Shown one piece after another: positions 57,015 through 64,000 of a stretch of DNA of 64,000 nucleotides; within the stretch, counting starts at the first letter, position 1, and each line of letters begins with the position of its first letter. Source of the stretch: Dermacoccus abyssi. Lineage in GTDB: Bacteria > Actinomycetota > Actinomycetes > Actinomycetales > Dermatophilaceae. The notes beneath the pieces were generated by a model. That model was not told the origin of the DNA. It saw only the letters and a list, made by a program, of their open reading frames with translations, and ran no database searches. The stretch lies in the NCBI RefSeq assembly GCF_034541975.1, contig NZ_JAVYJM010000001.1. One strand, written 5' to 3'. The translations under genes were made by a program, and so were the position numbers.

Positions 57015-57410
57015 GTGAGCGACACCGACCCCAGGATCGATGTTCTGTCCCAGGCGAACGTCGAACACGTGCCCGGCCCCGCAGACGTGACGACGGTGCT
57101 CGTCACGCTCCCGCCCGGCAGCGCGGGCAGTCCGCCGCACCGCCACCCCGACCCCGTCTTCGGCTACCTCATCTCCGGTGAGATGCGCTTCGAGGTCGAG
57201 GGTGAACCCGAGCGCATCATCCGCGCGGGGCAGGCGTTCTGGGAGCCGGGCGGCGACCTCATCCACTACCAGGACGCGAACAACCTCGACGACGCCGAGA
57301 CCGTCTTCACCGTCACGGCAGTGCTGCCGCCGGGCGCCGACCTGCTCGTTCCCGTCAGCGACGAAGAACTGGCCGAGCGGGCTCACCTGCGGGCGCCGCG
57401 CTCGAACTGA
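57015..57410 (+). CDS. Cupin-domain protein
   Basis: 131 residues, one cupin barrel. Motif 1 is GSAGSPPHRHPDPVFGYLISGEMRFEVEG (two His, one Glu region) and motif 2 EPGGDLIHYQDANN supplies the third histidine. Single-domain cupins of this kind are metal-dependent but their reaction cannot be deduced. The start is GTG with AAGGAGAAGG before it, 19 bases after the permease stop, so it belongs to that transcript. Its last 56 bases overlap the convergent helicase gene. Confidence 0.85.
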   Translation: MSDTDPRIDVLSQANVEHVPGPADVTTVLVTLPPGSAGSPPHRHPDPVFGYLISGEMRFEVEGEPERIIRAGQAFWEPGGDLIHYQDANNLDDAETVFTVTAVLPPGADLLVPVSDEELAERAHLRAPRSN

Positions 57411-59496
57411 GCTGCGGCGGCAGCCCTTGGGCGTGCACGATCGTCAGGGCGCTGACGGCACGCGTCAGGACGACGTAGAGGCGCCGCAGGCCAGTCAGCT
57501 CGTCGGCTTCGGCGGCCACGATGTCGGCCGGCTCCACCACGACAACGCGGTCGAACTCGAGGCCCTTCGCCACGTCGGAGGGCACGAGTTCGATCTGGTA
57601 ATCCTCAGCATCGCCGTGATCGCTGCCCAGTCGTCCGTAGGCCAGCTCTGCGTCACGCAGCGCTGATTCGAGTGCGTCGAGCGTCGATCCGACGGCGATG
57701 ACGCCAACCGATCCCGGCTCGTTGGCCGCGCTGCGGATCGCGTCCAGCGTTCCTGCGGGGAGGGCCTGCGCGCCGTCGACCTTGAGGTGCTCGAGGCGTC
57801 CACGGTTGGAACGCACCGACTCCGGCGCTGCGAGCCCCGTCGCGATCGTCGGCAGGAGGAGCGCTGCGTACTCGATGACGGCCGCCGGCACACGGAATCC
57901 CTGACGCAGTTCCTCGAGGTGGAACTCGGGCTTGCCGAGGTGACCCATCGAGGCGTCCCACGAGCCGGGCGCCCACGGCGTCGTCGCCTGCGCGATGTCG
58001 CCGAGCACGGTGGCCGAACCCGTCGAGCAGCGACGGCCGACGGCGCGCAACTGCATGGCCGAGAGGTCCTGGGCCTCGTCGACGATGACGTGCCCGAGGC
58101 TCGTCGTGCGCTCGATCGCGTCCGCGGCTTCGTCGAGCAGCCCGAGGTCCGCGACGCTCCACCGCGCCGAGCCCTTGGCCCGCGGCGGCTTCGCCCACAG
58201 GGCGAGAGCCTGCTCGTCGGCGTCGAGGTCCTCGCGCGCGCACTCGCTGAGGAAGTCGGCGTCGGACAGGAGCCGATGGACGACGCCGGCCGCGTCGACC
58301 TTGCGCCACAGCGCCTTGACGTACGCCTTCACCGGGGCGCTGCGCGCGATGGCGTCCTGCACCCGGTCGTCCGGCGAGTCGCCCGACGCTTCGAGCTTCA
58401 CCATGACGGCGTGCGCCAGCCGCTGCGCCAACATCGCGCGGGCCGCCTCGTAACGCACACCCCGCGTACGCAGTTCGTCGACGATCTCCGCCACTTCGTA
58501 GGCGGCCACGCGCCACCGACGGGAGCCGCGCGGCACGACGAGCGCTTCGGTCGGTTCGCCGACGTGTAGCCAGACGGCACGGTGGATCACGGGCGCCCAG
58601 CGCGCGTCCCCCTTGAGCACGGCGACAGCCACGTCATCGGTGCCACGCACGACCCAGCGGCGTTCCTTCGGGGTTTCGGGGTCGGCGTCGCCCGAGAGGA
58701 GGGTCGCGATCGTCGCGTGGCGTACCCGCGCCTCGCCGAGCGACGGGAGCACGGCGGAGATGTGGTCGAGGAACGCCGCGTTCGGGCCGACGACGAGGAC
58801 GCCGGCGCGATCGAGCCGTGCCCGGAAGGTGTAGAGCAACCACGCGGCGCGGTGCAGACCGACGGCGGTCTTACCGGTGCCGGGCGCTCCCTGGATGCAG
58901 ACGGTGGTCGTCACGTCCGCGCGCACGAGAGCGTCCTGCTCGGGCTGGATGGTCGAGACGATGTCGCGCATCGGGCCGGAGCGCGGTCGCTCGATCTCTT
59001 CGGCGAGGATCGCGCTGCGCAGGTCGCCGTCGACGCCGTCGCCTTCGTTGGGGCGGCTGAGGTGCTCGTCCTCGTAGGCGGTCAGTTCGCCGCGCTCGAC
59101 GCCGAATCGTCGCCGCAGGCTGACGCCCATGGGCTCGGCGGGCGAGGCCCGGTAGAACGCCGTCGAAACCGGTGCGCGCCAGTCGATGACGAGCGGGTCG
59201 CCGTCCTCGTCGGAGACGTGTCGGCGCCCGACGTAGAGCTGTTCCTCGTGGGCGGCGGCCTGCGTCGGGCCGGTGTAGTCGATGCGGCCGAAGAAGAGGG
59301 TTGTCGACGGGTCGTCGGTCAGGGCCGCCACGCGCCGGGCGAGCGTCGCGCCGAGGGCCTCACCGCTGACGGCGTCGCTCGTCTTCGACGCATCCAGGGC
59401 CAGTGTCGCCTCCCGCATCCGGGCGAGGTTGGCGCGCGCCCGGGCGAGGTGTTCGCGTTCGTGGGTGAGGACGGCATCCGACGTGGGTGCGGGCAT
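57355..59496 (-). CDS. helD: HelD-like UvrD-family helicase (RNA polymerase-associated)
   Basis: 713 residues. The N-terminal arm (1-80, HEREHLARARANLARM) precedes the HelD-specific VIDWRAPVSTAFYRASPAEPMG segment. Superfamily 1 motifs follow: motif I CIQGAPGTGKTAVGLHRAAWLLY, motif II HVIVDEAQDLSAMQ, motif III LGDIAQATTPWAPGSW and motif VI LTRAVSALTIVH. HelD proteins bind stalled RNA polymerase and release it from DNA; related HelR confers rifampicin tolerance in actinobacteria. GAGGTGA precedes the ATG. It converges on the cupin gene with a 56-base overlap. Confidence 0.88.
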   Translation of the reverse strand: MPAPTSDAVLTHEREHLARARANLARMREATLALDASKTSDAVSGEALGATLARRVAALTDDPSTTLFFGRIDYTGPTQAAAHEEQLYVGRRHVSDEDGDPLVIDWRAPVSTAFYRASPAEPMGVSLRRRFGVERGELTAYEDEHLSRPNEGDGVDGDLRSAILAEEIERPRSGPMRDIVSTIQPEQDALVRADVTTTVCIQGAPGTGKTAVGLHRAAWLLYTFRARLDRAGVLVVGPNAAFLDHISAVLPSLGEARVRHATIATLLSGDADPETPKERRWVVRGTDDVAVAVLKGDARWAPVIHRAVWLHVGEPTEALVVPRGSRRWRVAAYEVAEIVDELRTRGVRYEAARAMLAQRLAHAVMVKLEASGDSPDDRVQDAIARSAPVKAYVKALWRKVDAAGVVHRLLSDADFLSECAREDLDADEQALALWAKPPRAKGSARWSVADLGLLDEAADAIERTTSLGHVIVDEAQDLSAMQLRAVGRRCSTGSATVLGDIAQATTPWAPGSWDASMGHLGKPEFHLEELRQGFRVPAAVIEYAALLLPTIATGLAAPESVRSNRGRLEHLKVDGAQALPAGTLDAIRSAANEPGSVGVIAVGSTLDALESALRDAELAYGRLGSDHGDAEDYQIELVPSDVAKGLEFDRVVVVEPADIVAAEADELTGLRRLYVVLTRAVSALTIVHAQGLPPQLSSSAAPAGEPARPVLRR

Positions 59497-59584
59497 GGGT
59501 GACTCACCTCGGGTCGCGAGCGGCGGGGGAGAGCCAACAATAGCGGGCTCGGCCGCACTGCTCGGTGCCGCTGTCGACGCGCAC

Positions 59585-59613
59585 GGCCCACCCCGATGTT
59601 GCCGGGATGGGCC
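59585..59613 (-). terminator. Possible terminator hairpin after htrA
   Basis: GGCCCA-C-CCCG pairs with CGGG-A-TGGGCC (one mismatch), 24 bases beyond the htrA stop on the minus strand. Confidence 0.45.
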
Positions 59614-59636
59614 CTGCGAACTGACGCGTCCTCAGG

Positions 59637-61184
59637 TCACTTCTTGGCGGGCTGGGCTCCGAGCGTGACCTGGACGTTCTGCTGCTTGCCGTCGCGGATG
59701 ATCGTCAGTTTCACCGTGCTGCCCACCGTGCGTGAGCGCACCTGCGCGACGAGCGCGTTCGCCGACGTGATGGGCTGACCGTCGAGCTCGATGATGGCGT
59801 CGTTCTCACGCAGGCCGGCCTTCTCGGCGCCGCTGCCCTTGCTCACGGACGAGACCTTCGCCGCGGTGAGCGTGGCCTTTCCGTTGCTCACCTCTGTGGG
59901 CTGAGTGGAGATGCCGAGCAGTGCGTGCTCGGCCTCGCCCTTGTCGATGAGCTGGTCGGAGATGTTCTTCACGACGCTCATCGGGATGGCGAAGCCGATG
60001 CCGATGTTGCCGCTCTGACCGGAGCCGCCGCCGGAACTCAACGACGCGATCGAGGAGTTGATGCCGATGAGACGGCCGCTGCCGTCGACGAGCGCGCCAC
60101 CGGAGTTGCCCGGGTTGATGGCGGCCGAGGTCTGGATCGCGTTCGTCACGACGGTGTCGTTCGACGTCGAGGACCCCCCGGGGTTTCCGCCGCTCGTCGT
60201 CACAGGACGGTTCATCGCGGAGACGATGCCCGTCGTCACGGTGCCCGCGAGGCCGAGGGGGTTACCGACGGCCATGACGGGCTGGCCGACGACGAGCTTC
60301 TTGTCGTCGCCGATCTCCACCGGGGTGAGCGACGGCACGTCCTTGATACGGATGACGGCGAGGTCGGTGGACGGGTCGGTGCCCACGATGTCGGCCTTGT
60401 AGGTGCGGTTGTTGTGCAGCGTCACCTGCACCTCGGCGTCGTCCCCGCGGTCGCCGCCCGCGACGACGTGGTTGTTCGTGACGATGTTGCCCTGCTTGTC
60501 GAGGATGACGCCCGAGCCCTGCCCGCCGTTGTCGCCGGAACGGACCGAGATCGAGACGACGCTCGGGTTCACCTTGGCCGCCGTCGCCGACCAGTTGACG
60601 GTGCCAGCGTCGGCGAAGTCCTTCGGGTCGGCCTTGATGACGGTGGAGTTACCGCTCGTGTAGCCGGTGCCGTCGTCGCCTGCCTTCACGACGCCGTAGG
60701 TGCCTGCGGAGGCGAGCACCGCTGCGAGGACGGCGGTGGCACCGACCGCAGCGAACAGGCCTTTGCGGCTCTTCGCCTTCTCCTGGTCGGTCGTCGAGAA
60801 CGCCGAGGCCGCGGGGCCCTGTGCCGCCGGACCGCCGGGGTGGGCGTTCATCGCGGCGTACCCGCCCGCCGGAGCGCCCCAGGGCGCTTGCTGTTGGGGG
60901 TTCGGAGCCTGCGCCGGTTGCTGGCGTGGCTGCCCGGCCGTGCCCTGGTGGCCCGCTTTCTGGCTGTTCGGGTGGTCACCGGGGCCGTACGGACGTGCCG
61001 GTTCGGGACGGATCTCCTGCGTGGCGTCGACGGGGCGCGAGCCTCCCGAGGGAGTGGAGGTGCCGCCCTGGCCGGGACGGCCCGAGTCGGAAGCGCCGGT
61101 GGCAGGAGCCTGATGCTGACCGGGCAGCGGGCGCCGCATCCCGCCGTCCGGGCGGTCTGGCGTGGCGTTCGGGTGGTCGGTCAT
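59637..61184 (-). CDS. htrA: HtrA/DegP-like membrane-anchored serine protease with PDZ domain
   Basis: 515 residues. A cytosolic Pro/Gln/Gly-rich tail (1-140), one membrane span (about 143-166, LFAAVGATAVLAAVLASAGTYGVV), a trypsin-like domain with the catalytic triad His (VTNNHVVAGG), Asp (DPSTDLAVI) and Ser (INPGNSGGALVDG), then a C-terminal PDZ domain (about 410-510; AEKAGLRENDAIIELDG). It degrades or refolds damaged envelope proteins; mycobacterial HtrA and PepD are relatives, here closest in layout to PepD. AGGAG stands ten bases before the ATG. It follows the two-component pair on the same strand, consistent with an MprAB-pepD-type arrangement. Confidence 0.92.
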   Translation of the reverse strand: MTDHPNATPDRPDGGMRRPLPGQHQAPATGASDSGRPGQGGTSTPSGGSRPVDATQEIRPEPARPYGPGDHPNSQKAGHQGTAGQPRQQPAQAPNPQQQAPWGAPAGGYAAMNAHPGGPAAQGPAASAFSTTDQEKAKSRKGLFAAVGATAVLAAVLASAGTYGVVKAGDDGTGYTSGNSTVIKADPKDFADAGTVNWSATAAKVNPSVVSISVRSGDNGGQGSGVILDKQGNIVTNNHVVAGGDRGDDAEVQVTLHNNRTYKADIVGTDPSTDLAVIRIKDVPSLTPVEIGDDKKLVVGQPVMAVGNPLGLAGTVTTGIVSAMNRPVTTSGGNPGGSSTSNDTVVTNAIQTSAAINPGNSGGALVDGSGRLIGINSSIASLSSGGGSGQSGNIGIGFAIPMSVVKNISDQLIDKGEAEHALLGISTQPTEVSNGKATLTAAKVSSVSKGSGAEKAGLRENDAIIELDGQPITSANALVAQVRSRTVGSTVKLTIIRDGKQQNVQVTLGAQPAKK

Positions 61185-61226
61185 GTCGAGACTCCTGCTG
61201 TCGCGTGGTCCTTCTTCGAACCGAGG

Positions 61227-62753
61227 TTAGTGGGTCGCGGGCGGTGGGTCCGCATCGGTTGAGCGGGCCTGGTCTGTCTGTGGATCCGCTGTGCGGCCGG
61301 AAGGCAGACGGAGAGTGAACGTGGCTCCGCCGCCAGGAGTTTCGTCGACCGACGCGGTGCCGTGGTGGGCCGCTGCGATGGCGGCCACGATGGACAGGCC
61401 GAGGCCGGTGCTGCCCTGGGTGCGGCTGCGGGCCGGGTCCGCGCGGTAGAAGCGGTCGAAGACGCGCTCGCGCATCGACTCGGGGATGCCGGGGCCGTGG
61501 TCGACCACTTGGAGCACGGCATCGCGCCGTCCGTCCGGGCCGGGCAGGTACCCGACGCGGACGTCGACCTCGGTGCCCTCGGGCGTGTAGCGCTCGGCGT
61601 TCGTCACGAGGTTCGTCACGACCTGCCGCAGGCGCTGCTCGTCTCCGCGCACCGTGACGGGCCCGAGCGGTCCGTCGATGCCGCGCACTCGGAAGCGCTG
61701 TGAGGTGACGCGGGCCTCTGCGTCGGCGACGGCGTCCGCGGCGATGACGGTGAGATCCACGTCGGAGACGGGGCGTGCGGTCGCGGCCGAGTCGGAACCG
61801 ACCGTCGCGGCGCGCTGTTCGGTCTCGAGGCGCGAGAGCAGGAGCAGGTCGTCGACCATGGCGCTCATCCGCTTGGCTTCGTTCTCAATGCGCCCGAATC
61901 CGGCGGACACGTCGGCCGGGTCGGTGACGGCGCCGACGCGGTACAACTCCGCATAACCGCGGACGGTCGCGAGGGGAGTGCGCAGCTCGTGGGAGGCATC
62001 TGCGACGAAGCGACGCATGCTCTCCTCACTGCGATCCTTGACGGCCATCGAGCGCTCGATCTGGCTCAGCATGACGTTGAGGGAGTGCGCGAGGCTCTCC
62101 ACCTCGTCGGTCGTTTCCGGGTCGGGCACGCGGCGCGTGAGGTCACCGGCGGCGATGGCCGCGGCGGTGTCCTCGATGTCGCGCAACGGGCGCAACGCGC
62201 GGCGCACGGCCCACAGGCCTGCGCCCGTCGCGATGAGCAGTGCGAGGGAGCTGACGGCGATCGTCATGATCTGCATGCGGCGTACGACCGTGCGCACGTT
62301 CGACAGGCTGACGGCGACCGCATAGGGGCGGCCCGAGGCCTCGTCGATGCCTTGCACCATGCGCCACTTCGTCGTCGACGAGCCCTGGGAGCCGATCGTT
62401 TGCGGCGTGCCTTCCGACGTGCGGGCCGTTCGGGCCGAGACGACGGGGAAATCGGGGCGCGGGCCGGTGGCCGGAACGTAGTCGTGGGTGCGCTGGGAAT
62501 CGACGATGCGGGCCGCGTAGACGTTGAGCGGCACCGCGCGCGTCATGTACGGCTCTTCGGATTCCTGCTGGATCGTCGAGGAGACGAGGGTCGGCGCGGC
62601 GGCCTGGAGGTCGGCGTCCTCTCGCTGCACGAGGTAGGTCTCGAGCTGCCAGGAGCCGGCCGTGCCGACGACGAACATCGCCGCACCGAGCAGGCTTGCG
62701 AGTACCGCGATGATGCGTGCACGAAGAGGCCAGCGGTGAATGCCGCCCCGCAA
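61227..62753 (-). CDS. Sensor histidine kinase
   Basis: 508 residues. Two membrane spans (about 14-36 and 163-186) flank an external sensor domain. A HAMP domain (RALRPLRDIEDTAAAIAAGDLTRRV), HisKA with FVADASHELRTPLATVRGYAELY and HATPase with N box VVTNLVTNAERYTPEG, QVVDHGPGIPESMRERVFDRFYR and GSTGLGLSIV follow. The start is taken as TTG 62753 because no ATG or GTG exists between the regulator stop and the first span; initiation is therefore uncertain. Partner is the upstream response regulator. Resembles MprB/TrcS-type kinases; the signal is unknown. Confidence 0.88.
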   Translation of the reverse strand: MRGGIHRWPLRARIIAVLASLLGAAMFVVGTAGSWQLETYLVQREDADLQAAAPTLVSSTIQQESEEPYMTRAVPLNVYAARIVDSQRTHDYVPATGPRPDFPVVSARTARTSEGTPQTIGSQGSSTTKWRMVQGIDEASGRPYAVAVSLSNVRTVVRRMQIMTIAVSSLALLIATGAGLWAVRRALRPLRDIEDTAAAIAAGDLTRRVPDPETTDEVESLAHSLNVMLSQIERSMAVKDRSEESMRRFVADASHELRTPLATVRGYAELYRVGAVTDPADVSAGFGRIENEAKRMSAMVDDLLLLSRLETEQRAATVGSDSAATARPVSDVDLTVIAADAVADAEARVTSQRFRVRGIDGPLGPVTVRGDEQRLRQVVTNLVTNAERYTPEGTEVDVRVGYLPGPDGRRDAVLQVVDHGPGIPESMRERVFDRFYRADPARSRTQGSTGLGLSIVAAIAAAHHGTASVDETPGGGATFTLRLPSGRTADPQTDQARSTDADPPPATH

Positions 62754-62844
62754 CCTGGCGTACTGCTCGCGGGCCGTGCGGCCGGGAGTTGAGAGCGTCG
62801 ACGGCGTCGGACGCGGCGACCGGGAGGGCAGAGCGTGGCCTCGT

Positions 62845-63540
62845 TCAGCGCGGTTCGCGCAGCACGTACCCGACGCCGCGCTTGGTGTGGATGAGCGGCT
62901 CGGAGAAGTCGGCGTCGATCTTGCGGCGCAGGTAGGAGATGTACGACTCGACGATGCCCGCCTCGCCGCGGAAGTCGTAGTCCCACACGTGGTCGAGGAT
63001 CTGGCTCTTGCTCACGACGCGGCCCGCGTTGAGCATGAGGTAGCGCAACAGCTTGAACTCGGTGGGGGAGACATCGATGACGCGTCCGGCGCGGCGCACC
63101 TCGTGGCTGTCGTCGTCGAGTTCGAGGTCGGCGACGCGCACCGTGGGGCCGTCGGTGTCGTCGGCCTTCGTGCGACGCAGCACGGCGCGGATGCGGGCGA
63201 CGACCTCCTCGAGGCTGAACGGCTTGGTGATGTAGTCGTCACCGCCGACGGTGAGGCCCTTGACCGTGTCGTCGACCGAGTCACGGGCGGTGAGGAACAC
63301 GATCGGCAGCTCACGGCCGCCGTCACGCAGCTGTTTCGTCACGGCGAAGCCGTCCATGTCGGGCAACATGACGTCGAGCACGGCGAGGTCGAATTCCTGC
63401 GTGGCGGCGAGCCCGAGGCCTTCGCTGCCGCTGCCGGCAACGGCGACGTCGAAACCGGCGAACTTCATGCTCGTGGCGAGAAGGTCGCGGATGTTGGTGT
63501 CGTCCTCGACGATGAGGATGCGTGCCTCGGGTGTGCTCAT
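62845..63540 (-). CDS. OmpR-family response regulator
   Basis: 231 residues. Receiver domain with acidic residues LIVEDD, phospho-acceptor Asp in LAVLDVMLPDMDG (about residue 52), Thr in VFLTARDS and Lys in DYITKPFS. The C-terminal winged helix ends SYISYLRRKIDADFSEPLIHTKRGVGYVLRE. MprA/TrcR-like; it probably regulates itself and the downstream kinase and protease genes. ATG 63540 gives the usual N-terminus; ATG 63549 is an alternative three codons longer. Confidence 0.9.
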   Translation of the reverse strand: MSTPEARILIVEDDTNIRDLLATSMKFAGFDVAVAGSGSEGLGLAATQEFDLAVLDVMLPDMDGFAVTKQLRDGGRELPIVFLTARDSVDDTVKGLTVGGDDYITKPFSLEEVVARIRAVLRRTKADDTDGPTVRVADLELDDDSHEVRRAGRVIDVSPTEFKLLRYLMLNAGRVVSKSQILDHVWDYDFRGEAGIVESYISYLRRKIDADFSEPLIHTKRGVGYVLREPR

Positions 63541-63671
63541 ACCGACCATTCTGATCGTCGAGTCTGGAAGTTTTCTGGATGTCTGCTGGATGGGTTTGCG
63601 TGCTGAACGCGTCGTTCTGCGGTGCAAGGCGTTCCTAGGATGGGGACAGGACGAACGAAGGGGGAGGTGTC

Positions 63672-64000
63672 ATGAGCCTGCGGTTCTACGCCGACGATTC
63701 GGCTCGGCGGACGCGTCAGCTCGTTGCGGACGCGCTGCTCGCGCTGTGGTGTCTGCTCGCCGTGTGGGCGGGCGTCGTCGTGCACCGCCGCGTGCTCGTG
63801 GCCGAGGACGGCGCGACGAAGCTGGAAACCGGCAGCGGTTCGCTCGCTCAGAACATGACCGACGCTGCGAGCGCCGTCGCGAAGATCCCGTTCGTCGGCC
63901 AGGAGGTGCGCACCCCCTTCGACAACGCGGCGACGACGGGGCGCAACCTCTCCGCGTCGGGCCACGACCTCGCCGACGGTCTCGGCAGGCTCTCGTTGAC
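63672..64000 (+). CDS. Membrane protein of unknown function (runs off right edge)
   Basis: The first 109 codons are present. SLRFYADDSARRTRQLVADAL leads into a membrane span (about 22-44, ALLALWCLLAVWAGVVVHRRVL). Then comes an external stretch with conserved-looking KIPFVGQEVRTPFDNA and Gly/Ser-rich spacing. Similar proteins occur across Micrococcales and are uncharacterised. The ATG start has GGGGGAGG seven bases before it. TAGGAT (63637-63642) may be its -10, divergent from the response regulator gene. Confidence 0.7.
   Translation, partial: MSLRFYADDSARRTRQLVADALLALWCLLAVWAGVVVHRRVLVAEDGATKLETGSGSLAQNMTDAASAVAKIPFVGQEVRTPFDNAATTGRNLSASGHDLADGLGRLSL

Overview
The window is high-GC, gene-dense actinobacterial chromosome. 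Gene content points to a mycothiol-producing Micrococcales-type organism (Dermacoccaceae or Intrasporangiaceae would fit, but this is inferred from gene content only). It holds about 62 protein genes, two of them cut by the window edges, and one tRNA. I saw no prophage, transposase, integrase, CRISPR array or rRNA.

Layout. 1-11 kb: a GlnR-like regulator (cut by the left edge), a MoaD-like sulfur carrier with a membrane protein, a nitrobindin-like protein, an LCP cell-wall ligase, a YgfZ-type folate protein, a PRC-barrel/DUF2382 stress protein, a class 3-type asparaginase, D-aminoacyl-tRNA deacylase, a DHA2 drug exporter, an alpha/beta hydrolase and mannose-6-phosphate isomerase. 11-18 kb: methyltransferase, mshA, YbjN, gpmA, phoU, senX3-regX3, in essentially the mycobacterial order. 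18-25 kb: the conserved lpqE-carD-ispD-ispF-cysS-rlmB block, interrupted by a mycothiol-dependent formaldehyde dehydrogenase plus metallo-beta-lactamase pair. 25-33 kb: RDD membrane protein, DUF4032 kinase-like protein, a decapitated sugar-ABC ATPase remnant beside an intact LacI regulator, trehalose synthesis (otsAB), and a Ser/Thr kinase. 33-43 kb: ThrE exporter, rpfA under a CRP-like site and a c-di-AMP (ydaO) riboswitch, tRNA-Thr, a PAP2 enzyme, an SDR, the modABC molybdate transporter, an SGNH hydrolase, ung and a DUF3263 protein. 43-53 kb: a lone CIRCE-controlled groEL with an odd tandem repeat copied from its 3' end, an oligopeptide-type ABC transporter with a permease-ATPase fusion, and a PadR-fadH pair. 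53-64 kb: an orphan WXG100 protein, an ABC/FtsX efflux pair, a cupin, a HelD-type helicase, an HtrA protease, a two-component pair and a membrane protein cut by the right edge.

Working together: mshA makes mycothiol and mscR uses it for formaldehyde removal. senX3-regX3-phoU sense phosphate and share a PHO-box-like region. ispD and ispF are consecutive MEP-pathway genes. LCP, RpfA and HtrA act on or at the cell envelope. CRP-like sites precede the stress gene and rpfA, which suggests starvation or cAMP-type control.

The strongest window-wide pattern is translational: at least 18 genes carry a TAnnnT -10 hexamer exactly 6 or 7 bases before the start codon, which is the architecture of leaderless mRNAs. 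I used it to settle several start sites. No clearly new multi-gene defence or mobile system was found. The least explained items are the groEL-derived 100-bp tandem repeat, a 70-bp inverted repeat between ung and the DUF3263 gene, and a probable CTG start of ispD.
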